A stretch of DNA of 64,000 nt from an uncultured Flavobacteriaceae bacterium (GCA_947494715.1 CANLWG010000003.1:248001-312000), one strand, 5' to 3'; positions 18,018 to 26,437 are shown, counted from the first letter of the stretch. Notes: generated from the letters alone by a model not told the origin. Made by a program: numbers and translations.

Positions 18018-18992
18018 ATGCAACAGACAAAAACAAAGATGGAAATGGCCAACAAGGCCCATGAAGAGATTCCGGGGAATCCTTCCACAGCTACCAGCAG
18101 TAAGATTAAATTGAACGATAGATCCAATAAGAAACCTTTACGTATTTTAAGCGAAGAGGATTGGCAATTTTGGATACACAATGGTTACATCGTTATAAAA
18201 AATGCGATCCCCAAGGAACAGGCAAAAGCTACGGCCGACTTTATCTGGGAGTTTGATGAAAAGGATGCAAACGATCCTGAAACCTGGTATGCCCCTGCAA
18301 GGGCCGAGATGCAAATGAAGGAATTGACCGGTACAGGTATGGTAGAAGTCTATAATCATCAACACTTGTGGAACAACCGCCAGGCTCAGCGTGTATATGA
18401 TGCCTTTGTAGATGTTTGGGGCACAGAAAAACTTTGGGCAACCATAGATCGGGCCAATCTCAATTTTCCATTACCGCCCGGAGTAGACAAAAAGGGCTTC
18501 ATTCATTGGGATTACGACCCAGAGACCAGACCCCAGAACGTTCAGGGTGTATTGGCCTTGGCGGATCAAACGGACGAAAACATGGGAGGTTTTCAGTGCA
18601 TCCCCTGGCTCTATAGGAATTATGATAGTTGGAAACTTACCCAGCCAGAGGATAGAGACCGGTTCCAACCGGATATTTCAGACTTGGAAGACAAAATCGT
18701 AAAGGTAAAAATGGAAGCGGGTGACCTATTGATTTTCAATAGTACCGAACCCCATGGTATACGACCCAATAAATCCAAGGATAAAGTACGTATTGCGCAG
18801 TATATTTCTATGATGCCTGCAGAGGAAGACAACACGGAACTACGGGAATGGCGTATCAATTCTTGGAAAAATAGGGTGGCCCCCGAAGGTTATGCATTTC
18901 CCGGCGACCCAAGAAATTGGGAACAGACCAAATACGAAACCGCTAAATTATCGCCACTCGGGGAGCGCTTGTTGGGGCTTAAAACCTGGTAA
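18018..18992 (+). CDS. phytanoyl-CoA dioxygenase (PhyH) family protein
   Basis: A 324-residue Fe(II)/2-oxoglutarate oxygenase when started at 18018 (an in-frame ATG at 17967 would add 17 residues). The facial triad is visible as HWD in the FIHWDYDP segment and the distal His in EPHGIRPN, with a likely 2-oxoglutarate-binding Arg shortly after (KVRIAQY). The conserved EDWQFWIHNGYIVIKNAI start of the domain is present. PhyH proteins hydroxylate diverse small molecules, from lipids to ectoine and halogenation substrates; the substrate here is unknown. The divergent AraC regulator suggests induction by a specific nutrient. No other catabolic gene is adjacent. Confidence 0.88.
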   Translation: MQQTKTKMEMANKAHEEIPGNPSTATSSKIKLNDRSNKKPLRILSEEDWQFWIHNGYIVIKNAIPKEQAKATADFIWEFDEKDANDPETWYAPARAEMQMKELTGTGMVEVYNHQHLWNNRQAQRVYDAFVDVWGTEKLWATIDRANLNFPLPPGVDKKGFIHWDYDPETRPQNVQGVLALADQTDENMGGFQCIPWLYRNYDSWKLTQPEDRDRFQPDISDLEDKIVKVKMEAGDLLIFNSTEPHGIRPNKSKDKVRIAQYISMMPAEEDNTELREWRINSWKNRVAPEGYAFPGDPRNWEQTKYETAKLSPLGERLLGLKTW

Positions 18993-19005
18993 TCCCTATT
19001 TTGGA

Positions 19006-19362
19006 TTACTCCAAAGTGCCTTTGTAAAAAGGTTGAAAGGGATGGATTTCAACACGGAATAGATCATTCTTCACGGCAATATCTTCCAAGAGCAAACTTT
19101 TGGCTTCGGCTAAATTTTTGCTTTTCAGAACAATCATACCGGTATCACTATACCTCGCTCCAATGACAATAATGCTGTCCGACCTTAATTTGGAAAGGTG
19201 CGCCGAGTGTTCCTTAAAATGGGTTTGTTCCCCGGGAGATTTGTTGGAATCCCAACTATCGCCTAAGGTATATAGTGCTACAAAGTAAGTGTCTTCCTTC
19301 TCTTGCGAATAGTTTAAAAGTGGAAAGACCAATAAGGACAGAACAATGAAAGCTTTTTTCAT
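19006..19362 (-). CDS. exported YciI-like protein
   Basis: A 118-residue protein with a signal peptide (about residues 1-19, ending YSQ). The mature part has the YciI-related pattern: FVALYTLGDSW, a helix with HFKEHSAHLSKLRSDS, then IIVIGARYSDTGMIVLKSKNLAEAKSLLLEDI. YciI-fold proteins carry a His-Asp pair and have few proven activities. It is convergent with the PhyH gene, 13 bp between stops, and probably monocistronic. Confidence 0.8.
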   Translation of the reverse strand: MKKAFIVLSLLVFPLLNYSQEKEDTYFVALYTLGDSWDSNKSPGEQTHFKEHSAHLSKLRSDSIIVIGARYSDTGMIVLKSKNLAEAKSLLLEDIAVKNDLFRVEIHPFQPFYKGTLE

Positions 19363-19492
19363 AATCTTAGATATTTTCCCGAGCAGGTTATTGTATTCCC
19401 AATATTGAGAGTGATCTTGAAACAGTTCTTTAAAAATAAATCAAAACTTCAATATAAAAATGTAAAACCTGTGGAGGGAGTACAATTAACCC

Positions 19493-19500
19493 TATTTTTG
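19493..19500 (+). promoter_or_regulatory. -7 box TATTTTTG before the SulP gene
   Basis: TATTTTTG fits TANNTTTG and lies 20 bp before the TTG start codon, so the leader would be very short. No clean -33 TTG was found. Confidence 0.4.
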
Positions 19501-19520
19501 CGGCCTTAAATTCATAAGGT

Positions 19521-21053
19521 TTGAAGAAATATCTAAATCTTTTCGATTTTTCACAGGAAGTAAATTATAAGACCGAAATCCTTTCCGGCCTCACCGTGGC
19601 CTTGGCATTGGTCCCAGAAGCTATTGCCTTTGCCTTGATTGCCGGCCTTTCCCCGTTAACAGGGCTATATGCCGCGTTTGTTATGGGATTGGTCACTTCA
19701 ATTCTAGGAGGTCGTCCAGGGATGATTTCCGGGGCTACCGGGGCCGTAGCGGTTGTTATCGTTTCCTTGGCCAAGGACTTTGGTGTAGAATATGTTTTTG
19801 CCACAGTAATATTGGCCGGTCTTCTTCAAATGGCAGCAGGATTCCTTCGGTTGGGTAAACTGATGCGTCTTGTGCCGCACCCGGTTATTTTTGGTTTCGT
19901 AAACGGTCTGGCGATCATCATCTTCATGTCCCAGTTGGTACAGTTCCAGGACACGGAGGGCAACTGGCTTACCGGTACCCCATTATATGTTTTGTTAAGT
20001 TTGGTATTGCTAACGATGTTTATTATTTGGGGACTTCCAAGGCTAAGTAAGGTGGTGCCATCCTCCCTGGTTGCTATTCTGACCATTTTTGGTATCGTGG
20101 TTTTCTTTAACATCGATACCAGGACTATTGGGGATATTGCTTCCATAAAAGGTGGGTTTCCTCCATTTCATATACCAGAGATTCCATTTTCCTTTGAGAC
20201 TTTGCAAATCATTTTTCCCTACGCTGCTATAGTGGCCGGAGTGGGATTAATTGAAAGTCTATTGACCTTAAATATTATTGACGAAATTACAGAAACCCGG
20301 GGTCGAGGCAACAAAGAAGCCGTGGCACAGGGAACCGCCAATATTCTCTCCGGACTTTTTTCCGGGATGGGCGGGTGTGCTATGATCGGACAAAGCTTGA
20401 TCAACACGTCCAACGGCGCTAGGGCAAGACTTTCGGGAATCGTCGCTGCGGTAATGCTTTTGGTATTTATTATGTTCGGGGCCGGACTTATTGAACGTGT
20501 TCCCATGGCTGCTTTAACGGGGCTTATGATCATGGTGGCCTTGGGCACTTTTGAATGGGCCAGCCTGCGCACTTTTCGCCGTATGCCAAAATCGGATGTC
20601 CTTGTGATGGTGCTGGTTACCCTAGTTACCGTTTTCCTTCATAATCTGGCCTTGGCGGTATTGGTGGGGGTCATTATTTCGGCCTTGGTCTTTGCGTGGG
20701 ATAACGCCAAACGCATTCGTGCACGAAAATATATGGATGACGAAGGGGTAAAACATTACGAAATCTATGGTCCGTTATTCTTTGGTTCCACCACATTATT
20801 TGCTGAAAAATTCGAGGTACTCAATGATCCCAACGAAGTAGTAATTGATTTTAGGGAAAGCCGGGTTGTAGATATGTCCGCCATTGAAGCTTTGAACAAG
20901 ATTACGGAACGGTATCAAAAAGTCGGTAAAAAGGTACACTTACGGCATTTAAGTAAGGACTGTATCCGTTTGTTGAAAAATGCGGATGATATTATCGAAG
21001 TAAATGTTTTAGAAGATCCAACCTATAAAGTGGTGGTGGATAAAATCCAATAA
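19521..21053 (+). CDS. SulP family anion transporter with STAS domain
   Basis: A 510-residue protein. About ten to twelve hydrophobic helices occupy residues 20-390, with the SulP signature VALALVPEAIAFALIAGLSP in the first pair and GLYAAFVMGLVTSILGGRPGMISGATGA after it. A cytoplasmic STAS domain follows (about 400-505; VVIDFRESRVVDMSAIEALNKI). SulP proteins carry sulfate, bicarbonate or other anions with Na+ or H+. No carbonic anhydrase or sulfate gene is adjacent to narrow the substrate. The reading frame starts with TTG at 19521; no ATG lies nearby in frame. Its terminator overlaps the end of a convergent small peptide gene. Confidence 0.92.
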   Translation: MKKYLNLFDFSQEVNYKTEILSGLTVALALVPEAIAFALIAGLSPLTGLYAAFVMGLVTSILGGRPGMISGATGAVAVVIVSLAKDFGVEYVFATVILAGLLQMAAGFLRLGKLMRLVPHPVIFGFVNGLAIIIFMSQLVQFQDTEGNWLTGTPLYVLLSLVLLTMFIIWGLPRLSKVVPSSLVAILTIFGIVVFFNIDTRTIGDIASIKGGFPPFHIPEIPFSFETLQIIFPYAAIVAGVGLIESLLTLNIIDEITETRGRGNKEAVAQGTANILSGLFSGMGGCAMIGQSLINTSNGARARLSGIVAAVMLLVFIMFGAGLIERVPMAALTGLMIMVALGTFEWASLRTFRRMPKSDVLVMVLVTLVTVFLHNLALAVLVGVIISALVFAWDNAKRIRARKYMDDEGVKHYEIYGPLFFGSTTLFAEKFEVLNDPNEVVIDFRESRVVDMSAIEALNKITERYQKVGKKVHLRHLSKDCIRLLKNADDIIEVNVLEDPTYKVVVDKIQ

Positions 21054-21069
21054 AAAACTAGAAAAGAAC

Positions 21070-21109
21070 GAGGGGGAAATATTAAGGAAATAATCATCCC
21101 TCTTTTTTT
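21070..21109 (+). terminator. probable terminator of the SulP gene
   Basis: GAGGG (21070-21074) can pair with CCCTC (21098-21102), followed by a seven-T run. The 3' half lies inside the last codons of the convergent peptide gene. Confidence 0.5.
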
Positions 21110-21243
21110 GTAACGTTAATTGTCCTTTGTGATATGCCATAACCACCGGCCCATCCTACCCAGTTTTTTAGTGAAATTTGTTTTTGTAAGGACTTGAACT
21201 CTATGTCGGTCCCATTTTCTAAGCTAATCGTCAAGTCTTTCAT
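21094..21243 (-). CDS. 49-residue micropeptide 1, GW-GGYG core
   Basis: ATG at 21243 and TGA at 21094 frame a 49-residue peptide. Its C-terminal half contains ISLKNWVGWAGGYGIS (about residues 23-38) and then a basic tail ending TKKEG. A second gene at 25405-25542 encodes the same core with four changes. Between the two cores the DNA keeps several identical codons plus silent third-base changes (TCA/TCG for one Ser, TCA/TCC for another), as expected for a selected reading frame. There is no signal peptide or cysteine. I do not recognise a family. A secreted signalling peptide, a modified peptide precursor or a small toxin are all possible. The N-terminal 22 residues do not resemble those of the sister peptide. 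Confidence 0.65.
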   Translation of the reverse strand: MKDLTISLENGTDIEFKSLQKQISLKNWVGWAGGYGISQRTINVTKKEG

Positions 21244-21476
21244 AACGCATCTATTTGAAGCGGTTCATTTATTCTAAGACGATTTGATATGATGAAACTG
21301 GACAAAATCCTTCAAAAAATCCATATTTTTTGGATTCCAAAAATATTCAGGTAGAACTTGGAAATAGTGGAATTCCGTTCCAAACTGGAATAACGTCTAC
21401 TATCAAATTGATTTTTGATATTTTGCTCTTGAAGAATGGAAAGCCACTGTCCAAGTGATTTTTTTAAATCCAGTCG

Positions 21477-21902
21477 TTATTCCTTACTGGGGAGGTTAGA
21501 ATAAAAAATACCCTCATCAACCACCAAGGTAGTCAGCTCTACGGTATGTCCATCGGGGTCTTTGGTATAGATGGAATAAAAATAGTGATGATCTTGAAAT
21601 TCATATTTCAGGCCTAAAGTTTCATATTTCTTTTTCGCCTTTTCGAAGTTGTCCTGAGTTACGTTAAAGGCAAAATGATCTATTTTAACATTTTTTGAAT
21701 TCGTATCAAGTACGCTATGTTGTTCGTTGGCTGGGAACAAGGCGATACCGGATTTGCCTGCTAGCATGAAGATTGGGAAAGACCCCCACTCTGGAAGCTT
21801 GTACTGCTTTAGTCCAAGTACTTTTTCATACCAATCCACGGAGGCATTAATATCCTTGACCCGAATGGCTACGTGATCTAAAAAATCAATCTTAAAATCC
21901 AT
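21477..21902 (-). CDS. VOC (glyoxalase/bleomycin resistance) family protein
   Basis: A 141-residue protein with the paired beta-alpha-beta-beta-beta modules of the vicinal oxygen chelate fold: FLDHVAIRVKDINASVDWYEKVLGLKQY at the start, a middle KIDHFAFNVT strand, and YSIYTKDPDGHTVELTT near the end. Likely metal ligands are H9 in the first module and the His and Glu of the DGHTVEL motif. VOC proteins include glyoxalases, fosfomycin-resistance enzymes and ring-cleavage dioxygenases. Here it is the last of four minus-strand enzyme genes flanked by two micropeptide genes. Substrate unknown. Confidence 0.88.
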   Translation of the reverse strand: MDFKIDFLDHVAIRVKDINASVDWYEKVLGLKQYKLPEWGSFPIFMLAGKSGIALFPANEQHSVLDTNSKNVKIDHFAFNVTQDNFEKAKKKYETLGLKYEFQDHHYFYSIYTKDPDGHTVELTTLVVDEGIFYSNLPSKE

Positions 21903-21950
21903 TTTGAGTATAAATTAGGTTTGTCAACTAGATTATTTGGGATTACATAC

Positions 21951-23300
21951 TTAATCCACAATTCTTTGTTGAACCACACCATTTTTTATCACGGTATGTA
22001 TTTCCAGGCTATTTTTTATGGAATGCAAGGGATTTTTATCGAGCAAAACCATATTTGCAATTTTACCCGTTTCAATAGATCCAAGACTATCTGCAGCTTT
22101 CATCATAGTTGCGGCATTTAAGGTTCCCATTTTAATAATATCCATTGGGGCCATACCACCCATTTCAAGAAGCTGCATTTCTTCATGTAAACTGTATCCC
22201 GGTAGAATAAAGTCATTTCCGGTGTCCGTACCCAGGACCATATTGACACCATTCTTATAAAGCTCTTGGATATCCTCTACCTGAAATGCCGCAACATCCT
22301 GCAGTTCAATGTTGTCCTTCTTCATATAATCCCGCAGTTCTCGAATATAGTCTTCCGCACGGAATATAAAGGCCGAATCCTCTACGGCCATAAAATAATC
22401 CTTATCATAAGCCTCCTGTACTTTTCGTTCTTCAATCCATTCCGGATGTAGGGGATACAAAAAACTTTTATCCAGCATTAAAGTAGTCACCCAAGAGATA
22501 CTATCACGGTATATTTGGTTCACAAGCTCCTCATCTCTTTGAAAGTCGAGATCTATCCCAGTAAAATGGACAATATTCCGGATATTGGCATCGATAGCCA
22601 TTTGGAGCTCAACATTGTCGCTGACATGTACAAATACCTCCAACCCGTTTTTGTCCACTTCCTTTTGCACTTTATTAATGAACTCCTGTGGCATCCGTTC
22701 GACGATGGGGGGATGGGGGCCATCTTCAATGGTAAGTTTTATTCCCAATATAGGATATTGTGCAACTTCTTTCACTAATTGTTCGATCTGTAGTGTGTCC
22801 CGAAGAAAGAAAACGGTCTCGCCTTCCTGCCACTTACTGGACCCATAGGTTTTTACAGGATGTCTCCCCTCCATGGTAAAATGTTGACTGGTATGAAACA
22901 CCTTGGGAGCAGGTATGGTATCTTGATTTCCCATACTGCGCATTTCCTTGTAATAACTATTGGTACATAAACCGCCCCCAGGCACGAATATGGAGGTTAC
23001 TCCAAAATGGATGAACTTGGGAAAGTCCCTTTTATAGGATTCCGTATGTACGTGACAATCAAACAGTCCGGGAATTAGAAATTTTCCGCTGCCATCAATG
23101 ATATTAGTTTTTTGAACAAGCTCATTGGTGTCAATGGCCTTGATTTTATTGTCCTTGATGTATATGTTTACTTTTTCTTGAAGCTCGGACCCGGTCCCGT
23201 CAATGAGGTTCACGTTAGAAATGACCAGGTCAAATATAACCTCTTGTTTTGGCGCACATGCGGAAAGGAAAAGCAGAATTACGAAAAACATATTTTTCAT
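21951..23300 (-). CDS. lipoprotein amidohydrolase (imidazolonepropionase-like)
   Basis: A 449-residue protein with a lipobox (LFLSAC, Cys at about residue 15), so it should be membrane-anchored outside the cytosol. The amidohydrolase core shows the HxH motif (FDCHVHTE), a later VHFTG histidine and the catalytic aspartate in GTDTGND, with IETGKIANMVLLDKNPL closing the beta-sandwich domain. The layout resembles exported imidazolonepropionase-like dipeptidases/prolidases. It is co-directional with a VOC gene (48 bp downstream) and a hydrolase gene upstream. A second exported amidohydrolase lies at 35530, sharing the GTDxGxxF and IExGKxAxxxLL patterns. Confidence 0.88.
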   Translation of the reverse strand: MKNMFFVILLFLSACAPKQEVIFDLVISNVNLIDGTGSELQEKVNIYIKDNKIKAIDTNELVQKTNIIDGSGKFLIPGLFDCHVHTESYKRDFPKFIHFGVTSIFVPGGGLCTNSYYKEMRSMGNQDTIPAPKVFHTSQHFTMEGRHPVKTYGSSKWQEGETVFFLRDTLQIEQLVKEVAQYPILGIKLTIEDGPHPPIVERMPQEFINKVQKEVDKNGLEVFVHVSDNVELQMAIDANIRNIVHFTGIDLDFQRDEELVNQIYRDSISWVTTLMLDKSFLYPLHPEWIEERKVQEAYDKDYFMAVEDSAFIFRAEDYIRELRDYMKKDNIELQDVAAFQVEDIQELYKNGVNMVLGTDTGNDFILPGYSLHEEMQLLEMGGMAPMDIIKMGTLNAATMMKAADSLGSIETGKIANMVLLDKNPLHSIKNSLEIHTVIKNGVVQQRIVD

Positions 23301-23384
23301 AACGGTAGCAATAGATGGTTAACACATAATACACATTGCTTTAAAGATACAGTAGATTTTTCAGTTATTTAGTTGCCTTTGGCC

Positions 23385-24191
23385 TTAGGGATGTCCTGTA
23401 TCTTTGTTTAGGGTATGGCTTAAAATGAAGTCAACAATTGGTTTGGAATTTTCCAAGCTATGGGGATGATGCCCTACACCCTTTTTCTGGATCAATTCAA
23501 TTTTTCCTCCGGCTTCCTCAAAATTCTTGGACAGGAGTTCCGTGTTTTCAAAATGGGGTACCACCTCATCGGCATCTCCAAAAACATGTAGGACCGGGAC
23601 TTGGGCCTTAGCAAGATCCACACAAGTATGGATTGGACTCCCCTCAAAATCCATAACCGAATTTTTATCCAAACCATGAGCCTGCAAACAGGTTTCCCAA
23701 TCCTTAGGACTTCCTATTCCTGTAAACAAACCCCCTGGCCAACTCTTAATATCACAAACAGGGGCATCGGCATAAATGCAAGCTACTTTTCCGGTATTCT
23801 GGGACGCCCAATTGTAAACAATCAATCCGCCCCTGCTTAACCCTTCCAAAACCACTTTTGGATTTAGATTGTATTTTTTTGTGATAAAGGCATGATAATC
23901 GTTCCAGAGATCAACGGCTTGCCCATTCCCGAATAAATCGGCCACATCAATGTAGGCGAGATGAAAACCTTTTTCCAGCAATGCTTTGTCTACCTGTGGT
24001 TCAACGCCCCAAAATCTGGCCCTCCAGATCCAGAAACCATCCTCGTTTTTTGTATGGGGAAATACAATTTTTGCTTTATGCCCCTGGAACGAAAACTCTT
24101 TAATTTCATATTCAGTAAACACCTTATCCTCTCTACACGAGCTTAAACTTAGTATTAACATAATACAGGATAACAACAACGATAATTTCAT
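23385..24191 (-). CDS. lipoprotein alpha/beta hydrolase
   Basis: A 268-residue protein with a lipobox (LSLSSC, Cys19). The nucleophile elbow is GLSRGG, the acid lies in HVFGDADEVVPH and the histidine in KKGVGHHPHS. Substrate-binding residues resemble small esterases and xylan/sialate esterase-like proteins of Bacteroidota rather than lipases. It lies 23 bp downstream of the ATP-pyrophosphatase gene and 84 bp upstream of the amidohydrolase gene, in a cassette of four same-strand enzyme genes. Substrate unknown. Confidence 0.85.
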   Translation of the reverse strand: MKLSLLLSCIMLILSLSSCREDKVFTEYEIKEFSFQGHKAKIVFPHTKNEDGFWIWRARFWGVEPQVDKALLEKGFHLAYIDVADLFGNGQAVDLWNDYHAFITKKYNLNPKVVLEGLSRGGLIVYNWASQNTGKVACIYADAPVCDIKSWPGGLFTGIGSPKDWETCLQAHGLDKNSVMDFEGSPIHTCVDLAKAQVPVLHVFGDADEVVPHFENTELLSKNFEEAGGKIELIQKKGVGHHPHSLENSKPIVDFILSHTLNKDTGHP

Positions 24192-24214
24192 TTTACTTTC
24201 AATAACGTATAGTA

Positions 24215-24952
24215 TTAATCATTTTTGCTTTTTTCAATCGGTAATAGGTCGGAAAACCAGAAACCCATAGAATGGCCGACGTTACAAGTATCTTGCTCTT
24301 TGGGCCTTTTATATTCCTTATAGACTTTTTCGCCTAAGGTGAACTTCACCGGATTTGAAAAAATGGGCCCATCAAAACAAAAGGTATGAAATTCACCATT
24401 TTCGCCACAGGGATCAACATTGGATGGCAGATCCTTCAGGAAATTTTCATCAATTTCCCGTCCGGCAAATGAAACATCCAATACTTCGGAATTTAGGGCA
24501 ATGATTATAGCCTTGAAACCTAAATCCAAAAATTCAGTTATCAGCTCTTTGGAATTTCTCTGCCAAAGCGGGAAACAACATTGTATATCATAAGGCCTTA
24601 ATTTTGTTTCCCTATAAGTTCTTAGGTCTTCCAAAAAAATATCGCCAAAACCACAATGTGTATACCCTTCGGAATGAAGTTTTGTTACGGCACGTTCCAT
24701 TTCGATATTGTAAACTTCCATTGAAGGTTCTTCCGGTAGCTCTATGGTGGTAACGGGAAGACCGATTTCCTTAACTTGTTCCATCAACAATTCCCTTCTT
24801 AGTCCGTGCATGGAAACCCGGTTGTGATGATTGTTCACAGTCGTAAGCAGCCTATCTATGTGGTGTTTTCCACTCTTTTGAAGGTAGTACAATGCCAGTG
24901 AAGCATCCTTTCCGGTGCTCCAGTTAAAATAGGTTTTTGGGTTTTTTATCAA
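24215..24952 (-). CDS. Dph6-like ATP-pyrophosphatase (diphthine--ammonia ligase family)
   Basis: A 245-residue protein. The N-terminus has the PP-loop YFNWSTGKDASLALYYL (about residues 8-24). The C-terminal half has the family motifs GFGDIFLEDLRTYRE, AGREIDENFL and DPCGENGEFHTF. In eukaryotes and archaea this family amidates diphthine on elongation factor 2. Bacteria lack that target, so the annotation gives only the chemistry (ATP-dependent amidation through an adenylate). It is the first gene of the four-enzyme cassette. The region upstream contains a micropeptide gene ending in its own terminator. Confidence 0.88.
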   Translation of the reverse strand: MIKNPKTYFNWSTGKDASLALYYLQKSGKHHIDRLLTTVNNHHNRVSMHGLRRELLMEQVKEIGLPVTTIELPEEPSMEVYNIEMERAVTKLHSEGYTHCGFGDIFLEDLRTYRETKLRPYDIQCCFPLWQRNSKELITEFLDLGFKAIIIALNSEVLDVSFAGREIDENFLKDLPSNVDPCGENGEFHTFCFDGPIFSNPVKFTLGEKVYKEYKRPKEQDTCNVGHSMGFWFSDLLPIEKSKND

Positions 24953-25404
24953 AACGTAATTCGTAAGATATAAATATTGCTAACCATTTTTTGCCATGAA
25001 ACGAGTTGCCTAAAATTACGGGGAACATATCACAAAAAAAACTTATACAAATTTGAATAAGGTCCGGGGCTTCCGATAATGTATTTCTTAGAGCAACACT
25101 AATACGGAAATGGCAGGGTGCCCTTCAAGAATATCGGATTGCAAAATGGCAATTGGCCACAAAGGGGGATAAAACATAAGAAAAGTAGGTTTGCAGTTTT
25201 GGTTAATCCACCCAAGCCGATGCCCAAAATGAATTGAATGCTGCCTCCGATCATAAATTGGTTTGGGTCGATTTGGAACTTTGAATATGTCGTTTGCCAA
25301 AGTCTAAAAATATAAAAGCCTGATACTAAATTGTATCAGGCTCTTGTCTTTCTTAATACGTCAATTTCCAGAGGGGGAACTATTTCAAAACATTCTTGAA
25401 TAGT
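24953..25404. other. 452-bp gap between Dph6-like gene and micropeptide 2
   Basis: Contains a minus-strand terminator hairpin (25317-25342). A 70-codon minus-strand frame (25088-25300) is present but has no plausible domain or signal and looks like chance. Nothing else was seen. Confidence 0.5.
25306..25342 (-). terminator. terminator of micropeptide 2 transcript
   Basis: AGCCTGATAC (25317-25326) and GTATCAGGCT (25333-25342) form a perfect 10-bp stem with a six-base loop. On the minus strand it is followed by a T-rich run. It lies 62 bp after the peptide stop. Confidence 0.75.
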
Positions 25405-25542
25405 TCAAGTTTTTTCGGTTTTGGAATTGCCATAACCACCAGACCATCCTAACCAGTATTTTAGCGAAATATCCTTACGTATGCTATGATTTTTTTTCTC
25501 GGCGGTTTTTTTCTTATTGTATATTGATGTGCCCTCTTTCAT
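25405..25542 (-). CDS. 45-residue micropeptide 2, GW-GGYG core
   Basis: ATG at 25542 and TGA at 25405 frame a 45-residue peptide. The N-terminal half is highly basic (many K, plus H and R). The C-terminal half holds ISLKYWLGWSGGYGNS (about residues 25-40) and a short polar tail. Twelve of 16 core positions match micropeptide 1 at 21094-21243; the four changes include V/L and A/S. A terminator follows, so it is likely a separate transcript. No cysteine, no signal peptide, no recognised family. The strong conservation of W, G and Y next to a variable N-terminus is what one expects of a peptide whose C-terminal half is the active part. Confidence 0.65.
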   Translation of the reverse strand: MKEGTSIYNKKKTAEKKNHSIRKDISLKYWLGWSGGYGNSKTEKT

Positions 25543-25879
25543 AATGAACTACTTTAATCGGTCTGTCAATTATAAAGACGTCCTCAGCCTGGATAAAAGG
25601 ATAAAATTTTGTTAAAAAAAGATTTAGAGCTCTTAAAATTGCTTTTGTAGGAAGTACTAGTTATTTATATGATTGCCCTCATTTTTGCCAATATCAAAGT
25701 TTTTGGCGCTTCATAAAACCTATTCTGGTTTTCATGATGATTTTTGTATAGAGTCTTTGCATCTTACTCTATTCAAAATATGATGGGCGAATGTTTTTAG
25801 TTTAAATGAATACACAAAAAAAGCCGTTATCCTAGGATTGCTCAGAGATAACGGCAGAACAGATTTTTCGTGGCAAGCT
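25543..25879. other. 337-bp gap upstream of micropeptide 2
   Basis: AT-rich DNA that should hold the promoter of micropeptide 2. No clear TANNTTTG box was seen on the minus strand. The right end carries the terminator of the cytochrome c gene. Confidence 0.4.
25813..25855 (-). terminator. terminator of the cytochrome c gene
   Basis: GCCGTTATC (25823-25831) and GATAACGGC (25847-25855) form a 9-bp stem. On the minus strand a run of seven T follows. Confidence 0.85.
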
Positions 25880-26362
25880 TTATAATGTTCTTAAATACTC
25901 CGCTACGGCACGGGTCTCGTCTTCGGTCAGATTTTGATTTAACATAATGGCGTTGTTGTATTCCTTAAGAAGTGCTTTGGCAATGGGATCCTCCTTAAGC
26001 ATTACATCCGGATTAATGATCATGTTCATGACCCATGCCGGACTTCGCCTCTCGTACACACCTTTGAGGGCAGGGCCGATCATACGTTGTTCGGCCATAT
26101 GGCAGGCTACACATATAGAACTGAATTTGGCTTCACCGGCCTTTGCCAATTCTTCGTCTACCCCATCGGCGAAAGTAATATCGTTAAAAGGACCTACGCC
26201 ATCATTGTCCATATCCACAGGAACACCCTCGGGTGTATCCGCTACCTTTTCCTCTGTTTTGGAACGTTTCATTTCAAAACCTCCACTTTCTTCTTTTTTT
26301 TCCTTTCCTCCACAACCTACTACCAGGCCTCCCAAGGCCAAAAACATGAGTACTTTTTTCAT
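25880..26362 (-). CDS. c-type cytochrome lipoprotein
   Basis: A 160-residue protein with a lipobox (GLVVGC, Cys17) and a charged linker of about 50 residues rich in K and E. A class I cytochrome c domain follows with the heme-binding CVACH motif (about residues 84-88) and a distal methionine probably in the IINPDVMLKEDP segment. It should carry electrons in the periplasm, tethered to a membrane. The domain ends with LTEDETRAVAEYLRTL, the usual C-terminal helix. Its partner oxidase or dehydrogenase is not adjacent, and it is separated from the YheT gene by a hairpin. Confidence 0.9.
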   Translation of the reverse strand: MKKVLMFLALGGLVVGCGGKEKKEESGGFEMKRSKTEEKVADTPEGVPVDMDNDGVGPFNDITFADGVDEELAKAGEAKFSSICVACHMAEQRMIGPALKGVYERRSPAWVMNMIINPDVMLKEDPIAKALLKEYNNAIMLNQNLTEDETRAVAEYLRTL

Positions 26363-26379
26363 TTATACCAAATTTTTAT

Positions 26380-26400
26380 GCCGAAAAGGGTTCGGCATCT
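26380..26400. other. 8-bp hairpin between YheT and cytochrome c genes
   Basis: ATGCCGAA and TTCGGCAT pair around AAGGG. Neither strand has a T run, so it is not a typical intrinsic terminator; it may sit in the cytochrome mRNA leader. Confidence 0.4.
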
Positions 26401-26437
26401 GTTACTTTAGGGCTACTAATATATAAAATAGCAAGGC

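Noticed and set aside
25088-25300. 70-codon minus-strand frame in the gap before micropeptide 2
   Set aside because: Composition is unlike neighbouring proteins, no signal or domain was seen, and it lies downstream of the micropeptide terminator without its own promoter.
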